A stretch of DNA of 64,000 bases from positions 96,834,707 through 96,898,706 of the forward strand of contig CP136067.1 of NCBI GenBank assembly GCA_032622095.1. The letters run 5' to 3'. The DNA comes from Siphonodentalium dalli (taxonomy: Eukaryota; Mollusca; Scaphopoda; Gadilida; Siphonodentaliidae). This document shows positions 1-12,920 of this stretch, one piece after another (positions within the stretch are counted from its first letter, which is position 1; every line of letters starts with the position of its first letter). The translations under genes were made by a program, and so were the position numbers. Below the pieces are notes generated by a model that was given only the letters and a program-made list of their open reading frames with translations, was not told the origin of the DNA and did no database searches.

Positions 1-429
1 CTCAGTGGTTCGCTGTGTGAACTCTGGTCAATCTCCAGGATTTATGTTGATTCATATTAATCAGCTCCACGCAAGTTCATGCACCCTGCACCTAAAAAAT
101 ATCAACATGAATCCTGGTGATCCACAATGCGCTCAGTTGGGTCCCTCTCGTGTTCAGTGTTTTGCTTATCGCACACTATTTACGTACTGTATATTGACCG
201 CTTTACACCAAATTCTCCTGACCCGTATTTATAGTCCTCGAGCGGGGGGTACGCCTTATAGCATTGACCCCATTATGGTGAGTGTAGAGTCCACGAGACC
301 ATAATATAAGACACATATAGGCATATTATATCTCGAGCCACTGACCGTGACTAATCAAATGATAACACCCCTACACATATTGGTTTGTAAACTACCCGTG
401 ACAGGCTATAATTTTATAAATTGTATCAG

Positions 430-800
430 AAATCTGTCCGCAGACTAATTATTACTTTGTCACCAACCTGTCAAACACGCAGCGACAATGTATAGCCAAC
501 AGATATATTTGTTTTTTATGTTCTTCCTTCTTATATAGTCGCCGTAAGTTCCACGGTCACTTGAGTTTTAGCATTACATCTTGTATAAGTTCGTGCTATA
601 CAACACTGTAACAGAATATAGTGCCATCCTTGAACGATATTTTTTTCAATGTTCATGTCAGCGTATTAATTAATTTATATGTTAACCCTATATGCTGCAT
701 GACGAGAAATGAGCAATTTACTACGTTTTGAAATTTTGCATGCAGTTTTAGATCAGGAACCAGTCTATTCAACTACAGACATTGAGCAGGCAGAAGTGAC
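430..800 (+). repeat. Dispersed repeat, copy 1 (second copy near 36170-36545)
   Basis: Read by eye, this segment aligns collinearly with 36170-36545. Shared blocks include ATGTTCTTCCTTC, GTCGCCGT, CACTTGAG, TTAACCCTATAT, and GATCAGGAACCAGT near the end. The two copies have many substitutions and small indels, so the family is old. It is not coding in any frame I can support. Confidence 0.65.
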
Positions 801-999
801 ACAACAATGGCAGAAGACATCTTATATAGCAACGTTCGTTCACTGAATATATATGTGTATTTTGATATGTTGATAATTGTTCCAATTACCAATGTATTTC
901 CGTGAAGTAAAACTAAGACAGCTATTGCGCGAATTCAGCTGCATGCATCACTTTCTCCAATTGAGCTTGTCGTTGTGAAATCAACTCTTCACAAGTTAG

Positions 1000-1045
1000 G
1001 GTATATTCACATTGCACACGCGCTGGCGATTAATCGCCGCGTTTT
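1000..1045 (-). repeat. Short dispersed repeat with GCGGCGATTAATCGC core
   Basis: The reverse complement closely matches 35218-35265. Both contain TTAAAAAACGCGGCGATTAA followed by TCGC, a GCGCGTGTGCAAT block and ATGAATA/GTGAATA. The core GCGATTAATCGC is a perfect 12-bp palindrome. The family is unknown. Confidence 0.55.
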
Positions 1046-3247
1046 TTAAGATCGAGCGGTTCTGCATCCGCATGCGTTCGATTGCATTCCTTCCTCCCAG
1101 TGCAGTTTTTTCCTCCCCAATACAGGGGTGTGGGGTCTTACGAAAAAAAATCATACACAGGGTTGGGGTAGGTGGGTGATAAAGTACTTTTTTGTAGGGG
1201 GTGACCACATATATGTTGACACAGCAACTTAAATTTCCTCGGTTAGATTGAACTGAGGTATCAAGTCCGCTCAGGTTATGGTGAGTACCACGAGCCATGC
1301 CATCACAATGGCAGCAGATTTGGGGGAACAATTTATAATTAGCTGGATAAATATTTACTATAGGACTATCATAGAAATAGGGGGGGGGTCAATTCCATGC
1401 AGATGGGAATATGCATATTTGATTCCAACATGAAACGCATAAAACACAATATAGTACGATCACAATGCAGGCAACCTGAGTTTTATGTACATAATTGTTA
1501 CTATCACTCAAACTCGTTAAAAGTTTACGATTCAAGTGGTTCGATCAGAACGTTCAAACTTTTACTTATAGTTAGTTGAGTCTGACACACATCGTCTATA
1601 TAGGACTCTTTCAAAATAGGTATACACTTAAAAATATGATATCAAGTAACAATTATGGGGAAAGAGGGGATGAGACCCCCCCCCCCCATATGTGTTGGAG
1701 GACAAAATGAGTTTTGCATGTAGGGAGGATGGTGGCCCCATGTTGGGGGGGGGGGGGTATTTTCAATCCCTGTGTACGACAATTTTTTCCTTACCCCCCA
1801 ATCATCGATTGCTCAATGATATAGCCGGTGGCAACAATGACAGAGTGGCACTAGAATTGATGAACCACCACGATGTTCACATGAGCGATTGATTTCAATT
1901 TGTTCATCATTGGTGGCTTATCATCAGTGATCGCACATGCTAAACGGCACACGCCAATCAATATTGGCCATATATTTGACCTACTATGTGAATGTTTTAT
2001 CAGTAATAGTTGATTCAGTTGTAAAATGCCGGCCAGTCGGAGTTATCTGCAGTCGAAAAAGCGGAAATTAATTGGCTTGTGGTTGGCAGGAATAGCACAC
2101 AAACGTGCTTTGAGCCAAATAAGATTCTGGGTTCATCAGATTTGTTCAAAAAAAAAATTACCGCTGAATTGTCTATCAGTTGTAAATATTCCGACCATAT
2201 GGATTACAGGATCTTAATATTTCCAACATTTGGACATTGTTGGTACCATTTATAGGAAAATGGCAACATATATATAAGGGGATTGGGTGAATAGCATTTA
2301 AAGTGGTTTCAAAAATACCCCAAGCGAAAAATGTCAACCCATGCAGGGGAGTGGGGTGAATAAAGATTCACACATTGTGGAATTTCGGGTTCCAATTAGG
2401 GAGTGGTGAAGAATGACATTCCAAACTGTTTTGCGCGAGACTGACAGGTAATATAATTCGATTGAATTCTACAAAAATCACCACTGATTCCAGCTATACG
2501 TTGGAAACTTCGTTCCAAGCCATTTCCTTTCCGTACTTCATTTATTATTTTGTCGCCCATCACTTATGAGAATGACTGTACCCGGATAGTATATATGCTG
2601 GCCGAATGAACCATGCAATTCTATATAACGGCTATCCTCAATGACGAAGTTGATCACAGAAGATGATTGGTCATGAATGGGACGTGGTTGTCCTATTGGT
2701 TGTCCTATTAGTCAAAGCTCGTATCGAGTAACGGCTCTGAGCTAGCTAAGAATATTTATACCTTAATTTATCAGACTCATGAGATGAATTCACAGACAGT
2801 AGACAAAAATAACTCCAAATGGTTATGTTTTGTCAAAAATGCTCTTTATGATTTGAAATTGCAATCAAAGTGGATCACCCAGACGGGCCTGATCGCTATT
2901 GAACTGAGAAAATAAATTTTACGAAGGAAAATATTTTTATAGACGGTCGACCTTAATACTGTATCGACCTGCGATCGGGGTCAGCTGATTAGAAAGTTCG
3001 AGGTCAAGTGAACATCTGAGTACCAAGCACGAGGAGGGCGGGTATCTCGATTGATTGTCCTCGTGGTGACGTTGCCGATACCCGACTGCCCATTCATACA
3101 AATTCCACACAGGCAAAAAGTTCAATAAATTCTTGCTCCTGTTGCGAGATACTTAAGGGTCTACTGATGTGTTATAACCATCTATGTGTTTGCTATGTGT
3201 GCAGTCTAGTCCAGTCTGTGGATGTTGTCTTGAAATGATTGTCTGTG

Positions 3248-3271
3248 TTAAGGTGTATGTAAAACAGTCAA
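3248..3271 (+). repeat. Element A terminal inverted repeat, 3' side of the gene
   Basis: Begins TTAAGGTGTATGTAAAACAG and is the exact reverse complement of 10733-10756. Just inside it lies GATGGCCG, shared with the 3' end of element B. Confidence 0.8.
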
Positions 3272-3864
3272 GATGGCCGAACGCACAGAAAGGGGTACCC
3301 TAATTCAGATAGTCATATCTCCCAAACTGCTAATCGGATTATTAAAATTTTTGTGTCAAATAAAAGGGAGATAATCTAGGTATAAAAAACTGCTTCATGC
3401 TTGATGGTAGATGCGGACAATATAAATAAAAACTTACCTTGAAAATAGGTGAAACCTTTTGACAAACACTCCAGAAATATGTCACCTCCTAAAAATACAG
3501 AAAGTTATCCAATAAATTGATACGCATGTCAACAGCATGAGCTAGAAGTCCAAATATTACATACATAAACAGATATTTCAAAATTCACTGACATACCAAG
3601 GTGGGTATTCTGAGAAATATGAGCCAAGTTGCCTCAATTGCATGAAAAATAGTTCAGGTATGGAAACCCAGAGTGGAAAAAATTAATGAGACAACATATT
3701 ATCAATAAATGTTTGTTACAAACAAATATTTACAAATCATAAGAGGGGATAATATCCGCAGCTACACAAAAAATTGCGGCCGTCACAAATACATGACAAT
3801 TTAATGAAAGCTATTGGGGAACAGGAGATAAGAAAAAATCAATGAGACATGTACATACCGGTTG

Positions 3865-4054
3865 CTACACATCAATAAACTCCACCCAGGACTTCAGAAA
3901 GTCTTCTAGGAGTTCCTCAACCTCATACGGGTCTGGCTGGTTGTCATAGATTATCTCATAAACCGCACCACGTTTGCCGTCTGTACCCTCCAGTACTTGA
4001 AGGACGTGACCTGTAAACCACTCAGTGTCTTCACTGCTCCCATCAAGTAACCAC
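3865..4054 (-). CDS. Exon 3 of the element A transposase: Tudor/chromo-like barrel
   Basis: The acceptor TTTTTACAG precedes GTGGTTAC, and the split Arg codon (AG + G) joins exon 2 in frame. The 63 residues follow a pattern W(F/Y)xGxVLxVLxGxDG....YEIxYD....DPYEVxxLxxDF...WVEFID, ending at TAG (3865-3867). This looks like a small Tudor/Agenet/chromo-type beta barrel that could bind methylated histone tails. The fold is inferred from aromatic spacing, not from a search. The equivalent exon in element B is 20557-20729. Confidence 0.7.
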
Positions 4055-7000
4055 CTGTAAAAAGCATTGATGATCAATATCCACAACAAAAAGCATGCGT
4101 GAGTGAATAGCACATTTAAAAAAACATAATATATGGAAATGCATGTACAGTATGGTACCAGTATGTCATGAAATTGTGAAATGTGTAGAAGTATTGCGAA
4201 AAGATAATTTATATAAATATAATATTATATGCCACATTTCCAATGAACTTCCATGCTGACTAAGAATCAGAAATTCATTAATCCAATAGCAATGTCTTCA
4301 TTTCTTGTATAGAGATATATTATTATGTGTATATATCTTACAAGTCATGTGCAACTACAGCCGTTGGTGTAAAGGGACGACTGGGACGTGCACTTTATCT
4401 GAAGTACAGAACTGTATGAGAACAAGAGCAGTACTTAGTGATGTGCAGTTTTACGGTTTCTTTATTCTTTCAGTATTATTTCAAAACCAAACCGCAAACA
4501 ATATATTCTATAACAAGAGCATCGCTAGGGCGTGGCAAAAATATAATGTACGCCCTTTAGCCATTTCAAAATTGTACTACCGCATAAGAAAATAATACTT
4601 TGAGCTTACATTTGAAAAAAATCTGATATACCCCTAAATTCAATGCCAAATGCATTCATATTCTAAGTTGAAAAATGGCCGTACATGTAACTCATGTAAA
4701 AATAATTAGACAGAACCTATATTCGAACTTGGCCTGTATGTTTAGCTGGGAAATAAATATACCAACTTTTGTTCAGATCAAATAATCCAAACTGAAGTGA
4801 TCGATCGGAAACCAAAAATGTTAACGGACGGACAGACAGACAGACGGACGGCTCGACAGACTGATTGCATAATACGACCTTTTTCAAAAAAGGGCGTATA
4901 AAAATTCTATGACTGTAAAGAGGCACTGATAATTAGCAATCAAGATTCAAGAGCGGTTATTATCAACATAAAAGTTAGATGTAACATGCAATACCAGTAG
5001 GTGATGTTGACTCCAGATGACTCATAATTAATTCAAATGACATGAAGGCAGGGAGCAAATTAACTGGTATCTCATCGCAATTTGCTACCCAAATTTGGAT
5101 AAAAGTTATGCACTTTGGTATTAATTTCATACTAGTATGATTTTAGAACAATGCTACCAGTATCTAATCATATCAATGTGAGGTTATTTGCTAATCAAAA
5201 TTTCAAAGGTAATAGCATCCTGCATGAAGGGCCACATTTGGAGGGATGCTTTGATACCTCAAGAGCAAAAACATAAATTTTGTATCAGTGATCAGCAGAA
5301 AATGTTCAGTTATTAAGTTCAACAAATGGTCATAGACAGTTTGTTGGAATTAGTATCAAACCATTTCCTAAGGAAATTTCGCAATCACTATGAACTGGAA
5401 GTCATCAAATGGTTAACAGTTAAATAAGTACCTGTGTCTTATCCTTCGGCCAACAAAGTGTACAGCAGATTTTCTAGATGAACGCCTTTGAGAATGGACA
5501 GGTTGTGCTACAGGTTGTGTGACTCTACTAGCATCTGCAACTGAAGATGAATGCTTAGATGATGTTGACGGCTGGGATTCTTGCTTTTTGACAGGCCTTC
5601 CTCTCCATTTACTGACTGTTATCGTCTTTGCTGGTCTTCCGGCCCTTCTTTTCTTGCCAACTGTTTTTGGTATGGCATCATCCTCTGTAAACTGAAGTGA
5701 GAATGTAATATTGATTAGTTTGGAATTATGGTATGAAAGTTGATTTACATTGGTAGTTAACCCTTTCTATATTCAATACTTCTTTCCATTTAATAGGAAA
5801 TATTCAGATAATAAGTTCAACAAATGTTTGTTGAACTTATGATCTAAATGTTTCCCACCAATGAATATGAATTATTCTGCTCTGTCTGTTGTCTGATTTT
5901 ATTACCAAATGAATAACAGTCTGCATGTGCCAATGTATACTTTTATAAATCAACTGGAGAATCAATTCGGTATACATGTAGAAAGGGTTAAAAAGAATAT
6001 AGTGCCCTGAAAATGATCATGTTCAATGATTATTACAAGTCTTAAATGAGTACACAATCCTAGCAAGTCAACTATAGGTAGAAACCATTGCATTTGAAAA
6101 TATACAGGCTGGTAATTGTTGAATATATTTGAAGAGTCATACCGGTACCTGTATATGATCAAGTTACTTTACATCATGTGTATTAAGCATACAATGTACA
6201 TTTTCAAAGAAAGAGATTTTTGGTATCTAGAAGATATGTCATCAAATAAATAGATTTTTGGGTATAATTCAACTAACATTTCGCAGGTGATTAATTGGGA
6301 AAAAAAACAAAGTGCATAGTAGTGGAATTCTTTCACTAATGATTTGAGACTTTCTTCAATTAGTTGTTTTCATTTTCTTACCCAAACACCTGGTTCCCTG
6401 ATGCCTGGAACCTTATTATGTCTTGGAATAGCTAGCTCTGGCAACAGCACTTTGTAGTAGAAGGCATTGAGCTTTGGGACCATGATATCTGCCCATAATG
6501 CACTGTCTGGAGTTATCCGTTCAATGTGGATTTCATAAGGATTGGTCCTTCGAACCATGAAATCTAACCAAGGCTCCTGGTAGATATTTAATTGTCCTTG
6601 GCACTGATAATAATACATATGGTTTCTCTTCAGGTGAAGACTATTACCTTTCAAGTCTAAACAGAAGGATGACACATTTGTGACAGCTTCCCGGAATGAA
6701 TATGTGTTTGTAATAAGTTTTTAATTTCCAGAAGACCAGTATCACCACTGGGGAGGATCACCCGACCATCCGAGGAGGCACCAAGATGATTGAGAGCTGG
6801 ATGGATTCTTAGCCCAACATTTTCAACTTGAACATTAGGAAAACCTGATAGTTCCATGTGTCTTTGATATTCGATTATTGAGAATTTTTCTTGTTTTAAA
6901 CCCATAGTTGTATATTTATTTCCAGTAAATTTCTTGTATAATAGACGTTTGACAAGGGGAGTGATGGAGAGATTTTCGTTCCTACAAACGATTGATTTAA

Positions 7001-9168
7001 ACAGTGATGCAGTTAATCGTTTTTTTCTTTCATCAGTCCACAGTAGTTGTACACTCTGAAGTTTAGTTTCCTGGTAGATGCTTTCGATTCTATCTGGAGT
7101 GAGTCGGACATGTTTATCATAATATGTCTGGCAACATTCTTCTAATTCAGCAGAGGTAGCATCCTCACATACCTGAAGACAGTCAGGACCATAGTCTGCT
7201 TTTGCCTTCTTGGATACTCCTGAACTTAAACGCTCCAGTTTCCTTTTCTTTGCTCTCTTTTGGACATCAGGTTTAGCCCTAGATTTGAGAGAAAACGCAA
7301 TTTGTCTTGCTTTATTTTCATGAAGGGACACCAAAGCAGCTCCTGGTTCTGTCCCTGTTACTTTTTTGAAGACCTTGGCAGACCAGTCAACTCCAATGTT
7401 TTTTCTAAGTCCTGCCCCAAAACATCTGGCATGCCAACTACCACGATGACATCTATTGAAAAATTTACCGCCATCAAGTTTGCATCGGAGAGACATCCAG
7501 CTCTCTGCCACATTACTTGTATAGTTCCCAATTACTGCAGAACCTTTTGCAGCAATATGACTAAGCAGGACCTGAAGATCTCTCCTGATATCCTCATTTT
7601 CCACAGAACAAGAATTTTCAGTCCCATGTCTTGCCTCTTCTAGAGCATCATCCGATGATCCCTCTGTAGCATATTCAATTATCTGATCCACAACGGCAGG
7701 AAGAACACCATCGGAATGAGAATCGCCACTCTCTACAGGTGCCGGTGTCTGTTCGTTATTGTCACTACCGGTACTTTTACTTTGTGTTGCATTCACCTGT
7801 TTTTGTTTTGCTTTACAATAGTCTGTACTGCAGTGATCATGTTGCCCGAAAATGTGACTTGGAATATTCAGGATATCATGTTGAAGTTTCTTAATAGCAT
7901 TCGTTCTGTCGTCTTCCTTGGACCGCATTTTAATTGCACAACGAACTGCAGAAACTATTCTCACTCTGGTGATTTTAGAAAGCTTGTTCCGACCTTGATA
8001 ATGTTTATTATCTTCAACAAGCTTCTCCAGTTTCCCTCTCAGACATTTACACATATGGTTTGCACATTCAAATTTTTTTTACTTTTGCACCCAACACAGG
8101 CACTTCTGATACAATTCGCGCATGTGTTGAGCTATCACCATCTGCAATTAAATTCATATACCTTAAACTGTATTTCTCCTCTGCTTCAAGAAAACCCTCG
8201 AGAATTATATCCGATTCCATTGATTGGCTAGAGGAATTCCAATTTTTAAAACAATCATGTTTCCGGGGTTCAATCTTTAGGGTGTCAGCTTTTGTGCAAA
8301 TGTAACAGAGTTTATTTCGAATGCCGATGTGTAACAACTTGCCGGTTGCTGCACCAATAACGACAGCAACACCCCCTAGCGCATTATAAGAGTGTTTATG
8401 CGTTCGTTTACTCCACCCTCCATCTGCTATGACAGTGATATCCTGAACTTCTTTCAGAGAATTACCCTCTTGTTGTGCCGCAATCTCCCACTCCAGCTTA
8501 GCATTAGCCTTCAGCTCCTCCATCAACTCTTTCCGCCAATATTCACCTATTTCTGCTTCTATTGCAGAAAAGGTAGTTTGCGTCATCGCTGGGATTCCCA
8601 TCGTTGCTGAGAGTTCACTCAGCCGTGTCTGTCCTCCTCCTGTGACCATTGTTCCCCACACTGCACGAATGTTAATGTCAAACCGTGTTGTGCCTTCCGG
8701 TACCTTCACTTTTTCACTAGTGTTCAAATGAAATATTTTCCCACACCCATCGCACTGTGCCTGCACAATTGATGCAAATCCATACGTTTTTATTTCATTT
8801 ATCAGCTTTATTGGCTGTCCCCCAGCTAACGAAATATCGAAGGCGGCTTCACAGCAAGCTGCATGAGCTGTCATCTCACCGATATGCCCTTGAAGAAGGT
8901 TCATATTAATCATTCGGTATCCATTTAACTCCCTAGTTTTCTTCTTTCGGAAAAGAATTTTCTTCCTCATAACATCCTGAGAATTCATGACTTTGTACCG
9001 GTATTTCACAGTGGACCTTTTAAACTTCTGTCGCCTTTTACTTGGTAGTGAATTGCTTGCAAAGGAATCATCCTCGGTTGTTTTTTCTAACTTGGCTTTC
9101 CGTTTGTACTTCAAACTCTTTCTACCTGGTGGAAGGTTGAATCGGTAGCTCTGACGCCTACGAGTCAT
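3865..9168 (-). CDS. Mutator-like DDE transposase fused to a YqaJ-type nuclease, AT-hooks and a Tudor-like domain (element A; frameshifted)
   Basis: Probable transposase of element A, acting on DNA in the nucleus. Model: exon 1 9168-6382, exon 2 5691-5432, exon 3 4054-3865, all with GT-AG borders and compatible phases, about 1,075 residues. In order: a basic N-terminus (residues 1-80), a zinc-ribbon CxxC (C139, C142), and a DDE core with D249 in ADGGWSKR, a CxxC..HxC insert (C288, C291, H304, C306), D343 in ADGDSS, a CxxH (ECANH) and E in AESWM. A YqaJ/lambda-exonuclease fold follows, with ASSDGR, LLEIKN and YYYQCQGQL. The C-terminus carries two AT-hooks and a Tudor/chromo-like barrel. The ATG at 9168 is chosen because its homologue starts at the matching place. 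Reading breaks occur at about 8064 (an extra base by an A-run) and about 6712 (one base missing, just after LLEIKN). They may be decay or assembly error. The domain assignments come from motif recognition only. Confidence 0.85.
4550..4905 (-). repeat. GTCCGTCC-class intronic repeat with hairpin
   Basis: Read on the minus strand from 4905: TACGCCCTTTTTTG, a short hairpin, a GTCTGTCTGTCCGTCCGT tract, then AT-rich sequence. A matching inverted TACGCCCTTT lies at about 4552, so the whole may be one foldback insertion. It sits in intron 2 of the element A gene. A repeat of the same general class lies in the homologous intron of element B (20143-20370), in the same orientation relative to the gene. 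Confidence 0.5.
5432..5691 (-). CDS. Exon 2 of the element A transposase: two AT-hook motifs
   Basis: This exon does not begin with an ATG. The acceptor TTCACTTCAG precedes TTT ACA GAG at 5691, and the donor CAG/GTACTT follows at 5432. It reads in the same phase as exon 1 (…EPGVW, donor GTAAGA at 6381). The 86 codons begin FTEDDAIPKTVGKK. They contain two GRP-centred AT-hooks, RRAGRPAK and KWRGRPVKK, then a Ser/Thr/Gln-rich linker and the conserved HFVGRRIRHR that leads into exon 3. AT-hooks bind the minor groove of AT-rich DNA and may help target the element's ends. The element B exon (19878-20019) aligns only to the later half and lacks the hooks. Confidence 0.8.
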
Positions 9169-10732
9169 TTTTAGAACAAAATGTCTTTCTGATATGAGTT
9201 AGTTAATGCACTAGGGGTTATTTCCTAACAAAACATCACCTGCCTCCAAGAACCAGCATATCACATGTTATCCTACATCAATTCATCTAATCCATTAAAA
9301 TTACGCACAATAAACATCAATCCAAGAATAAAATATAAACACAATAAGTGGAGAACAATCGCTCAATCCTACGATGGAAGAAAATTCACTGACAACGATG
9401 AAATTAGAAGATATTTCCAAATTTTTAGCACACCAGTATATGTCTCAATTCACTAATTTCTACTCTCTCGACCAACCATACAGACACTGAGACAGCACAT
9501 GGTCAACTTACCTTTAAACTATGTATTTCTATTAATTATTTTTAAATTAGAACATATAAAGCTTAATTACCATTATTCCACTACTATGCATTCAGTTTGT
9601 ATACAAATTTAATTAATTTTGACTTTGACGAGAGTCTCATGGCATAATAATTAGATTTGTTATAAACAAACATCTAACTCGAAATCGAGGCACTTCCAAA
9701 TTTTTCTATTCAATATTATAAGGATTTACTATCATTTAGACAATATACCTGGAGGATCGGCCGTCCCGAAGGTTGAATTCAATGCGTCGATGCTTTTTCT
9801 AATTGATAATAGCAATTTCTGAGCGATCGCAGCCTTTTATTTCTGAAAAAAAAAGATTATTTTCACAATTCTTGCAGAATATTTCTTCGATGAGCCCCAG
9901 AGCACCTCTCATTCAACTTGTCGCTATAAAATATAGTTCCATAGGTATTTCTGTTATTGTGTCATAAACTTTAAATTATAACTCCTTTTCTTAACGTATA
10001 TATGTTTACCGTCAGTAATTATGGTTTCTTCGGCAATATAGACATCTAATAAACTAATTTTATTGATGCGCAATGATTTTGATGAGAAAGGTAGTTCTCT
10101 AAACGCAATTTCAACTGTCAAGGTCGATTTGAGAAACACGCCATTTCTGGTGAGTTGTCGAAGACGTGATCGCAATTTGTCGCAGTATTTTGGGTTGCAA
10201 TACCTCACGATGATGTTAATTACGACTTATGTTAACAATTACCATGTTCCGGACATTTTTAAAATGCATTTTGATCACTATCAAATCGGTGCTTTCCAGA
10301 TCCCACTGTTTCCGTTCGAGGTCAAGGTCGATTGAATATGCAAACATTTGCACGAAACGGGGAAATATGTTGTTTTTCTCCAAAAGATATCTTTAATTTC
10401 ACAACTTCAATGCAATAATAATTTCATAGCACAAATTATATGGTAGGTCACGAATAGGATACTGTTTTCACTGTAAAGGAACATGTTCGAGTAATGTTGT
10501 TCTATTTGCAGGAAGGTGGTAACTAAGTTGGGATTTTTAGCTAGCTCACCTCCAAAAAGGCCTCTCAAATGTATATTTTCGGTTCTTTTCGGCCTTTTAA
10601 TTCTGTCTCCTCTAATGCTACAATATATGATATATGTGGTATATCGTTTGTAGCTTTTGCAACAATGTTTCTGGTGCTGAACTCTGTAGGAAGAATTATG
10701 TCAACAATACGCTTTATTTGGCCAAATCGGAT
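9169..10732. other. 5' flank of the element A gene; no further gene seen
   Basis: Between the transposase start and the 5' terminal repeat. It is AT-rich and has only short open frames without recognisable domains. It includes a CAGGTATATTGTC-like stretch and AGCTCACC at 10546-10553. Unlike element B, it has no SGNH-like gene and no satellite. Confidence 0.5.
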
Positions 10733-10756
10733 TTGACTGTTTTACATACACCTTAA
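10733..10756 (-). repeat. Element A terminal inverted repeat, 5' side of the gene
   Basis: Exact reverse complement of 3248-3271, ending TACACCTTAA at 10756. The 540 bp between this end and element B (10757-11296) shows nothing I recognise. Confidence 0.8.
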
Positions 10757-11296
10757 TGTGAGATGCGATGTTAACCAGAGCTGTGTTAGGCTTATGCATT
10801 AAGTTTGAAAAAATGCTATGAAGACTTATACAGGTAATATGAACTTTCCATTGACCCTGCCCACCAGGAATGAGAATTCATCGACAGAGCCCCTACTGCC
10901 AAAGCTGACTATATCAATTTAATGTCAAAAGGCTCGAGGAAAGTTAAATTGAAATGGACCCACTATAACCCTCGGACAGATATTTCCCATTTTTCAGGCG
11001 ATTTCACTAGTTTCTAGGGCTATGTTTGAAGATTAAAGCTTTTCGTCATTCCAGCCATATTTTTCACAGGTATATTTGGATTGAGACATTTAACTTGACA
11101 TTCAGCTAGGATTCCCGGAAGCGAGAGCCCATCTTGTTAGGAGCTCAATCACTGTTTTAGCTCCAAATTCATCGGGTGCAGGCACCCTTTATCCGTTGCA
11201 CGCGAATATGTGGCGATTTGCTTTTTAGGACTACTTTGTGGTGGGTTGCCAAGTGCGCAGTGAAGTGGGCTGGCTCTTAAGCGGATGGCAGTTTGG

Positions 11297-12260
11297 TTAA
11301 GGGGATGGCCAAGTCTGTTTCATGAAAAATGTCTGGAAATGTACCGACAAAACTAGCTTTGTTTTCCAAAATGCATAAAGAAACAGATATAGCAACATAC
11401 ATATTATATATAGAGTACATATTGTTGAAAGATGTGCCACCATTAGATGTGTGCTAAAACGCCCTTTGTACCAGAAAAGCGACTTTGAAACAGAGTATGT
11501 CTGCAAAATTATGACATTGTTTTGGCATTCAAATGTGAAAAACTAGAACTTCAATAGTATCAATAGGTAGCCCATTATGATCAGTGACAAACCATTAAGA
11601 GCCAAGGAGCAATGATTTATGTTGATATTCACGGAATCGTTTGAAAATTGTCTGCAAAAACGTGTGAGTTTTCTTAGCTATCCAGTCGCCATATTGACTA
11701 TTATTGTTATTGTAAACACATGCTTTTGAAGTCCCCATATTTTATGTAATTCGTGGTAGGAACGTGGAAATCGACCATGACAGCAAATCAATTCTTGAAT
11801 CGGTCAAATATACGATGTGAAATCGATATTAACAGTGTGTATAAGTGATTTGAATTAATTTCATGGCTTAATTACCCGTGATATATGAAGTTTGGTGCTG
11901 TTTACAGAGGAAAATGTTGATGTTCTATTTTTAGAACAGCCTCTAAGGTCGAAAGCCGGATTAAAATATGTCGTATAATTACGCAAATCATATAAACTAT
12001 AATAATACATGTTTAAGAATATTGTGTTATTCTAAAATCATATAGCATATAAGGAAACAAAGATATAGCTAGTTAAATACTTTATTCCCATGAAAACTTT
12101 CATAGTTTACGACGGACTATTTGCGCGATAACACTTCCGGCCAATTCTATTTCTGTCGCACTTGAAGAAAAATACTTAGCAGAAAACTATGTTTATTGAA
12201 ATTTAAAGGTAAATTAATTTAGAAATTATCGGTTATCACGTACAATCAGAAAGCGCATAA
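11297..12260 (+). repeat. Element B 5' end, present as inverted copy at 22080-23078
   Basis: The reverse complement of 22080-23078 aligns with this segment nearly end to end. Shared blocks include AAGTCTGTTTCATGAAAAAT at the outer edge, AATGGG-type blocks around the CCTTGGCTCTT motif, ATTACCC(G/A)(T/C)GAT.TATGAAGTTT, and TATCGGTTATCA near the inner edge. Divergence is considerable and spread throughout. There is no long open frame. It may hold the promoter or subterminal transposase sites. Confidence 0.7.
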
Positions 12261-12920
12261 CCCACGGACGTTGATGGACATAATCGGAAGCTTGATCGGC
12301 CATGCGATTGTCTATACTCGTCGATTTTCATTCTTATCCAGGTTGCTGGACAGGGTTGTTTGAAAATGGCTACCACATGACCGGGGCCATGTGGATCGCA
12401 AAAATAATAATCGCGAGAATACGTTTGTTTGCTTGCTATAGTTTTTTTTTATGAATTAGGCACCCAGGTAAACATTTTTAACCAAAAAATGTAACTTGAG
12501 TGGTTTTTAGACATGAAAAATTAATTATTTCTCAAAATAGTGGTAGAGTGTGGGGAAAAGTAACAAATTCTATGGCTGACCAATGGGATAACCAAAATTT
12601 ACCCAGTATCATTCCGTTTTGTCCAATCAATTGACAAGAAATAATTACACATGGGCATGGCCAGGTGTTTGTTTACCTTGACACACCTGAAATCACACTG
12701 GCTGAGAGAAGAGTTTCTTCAGATTGCAATTTAGTTTGCCATTTTACTGATTTTACATGATTTTGAGTTGGTTTGTTCATTAGGCCTACATGATAATGAT
12801 AGCTGATAAGTATGTATTGACTTCTTTAATGTAGGGAATTGGTTGTATGACAGATTTTGAAAGGTCCTTTGAATTAATATTGTTATAAAATTGTCATGTG
12901 ATTTAATATTTTCTGTATAT

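Larger units (their letters stand above)
1..3247. other. Intergenic DNA with dispersed repeats; no gene recognised
   Basis: AT-rich sequence with homopolymer G or C runs (about 1380, 1680 and 1745). The open frames here are short, have no recognisable domain, and show no supported splice structure. Parts are dispersed repeats, listed separately (430-800 and 1000-1045). Confidence 0.6.
3248..10756 (-). mobile_element. Element A: TTAA-flanked DNA transposon with a Mutator-DDE/YqaJ transposase
   Basis: The element is 7.5 kb, bounded by perfect 24-bp inverted repeats that begin TTAAGGTGTATGTAAAACAG at 3248 and have their complement ending at 10756. TTAA sits at both outer edges, as expected of a TTAA target duplication. 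Its only recognisable gene is the three-exon minus-strand transposase/nuclease (9168 to 3865). The 3' end (3248 side) continues with GTCAAGATGGCCG, which is also found at the 3' end of element B (near 21971-21985), so the two elements are relatives. Mutator elements usually make 8-11 bp target duplications, whereas TTAA is typical of the piggyBac and Kolobok superfamilies. With a CxxH-bearing DDE core I favour a Kolobok-like assignment, but this is inference. Confidence 0.75.

Noticed and set aside
5-304. 99-codon frame at the window start
   Set aside because: No domain, no splice support, and composition like the surrounding DNA.
7260-8610. Plus-strand frames of 72-171 codons over the element A gene
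   Set aside because: Antisense shadows of the well-supported minus-strand transposase exon.
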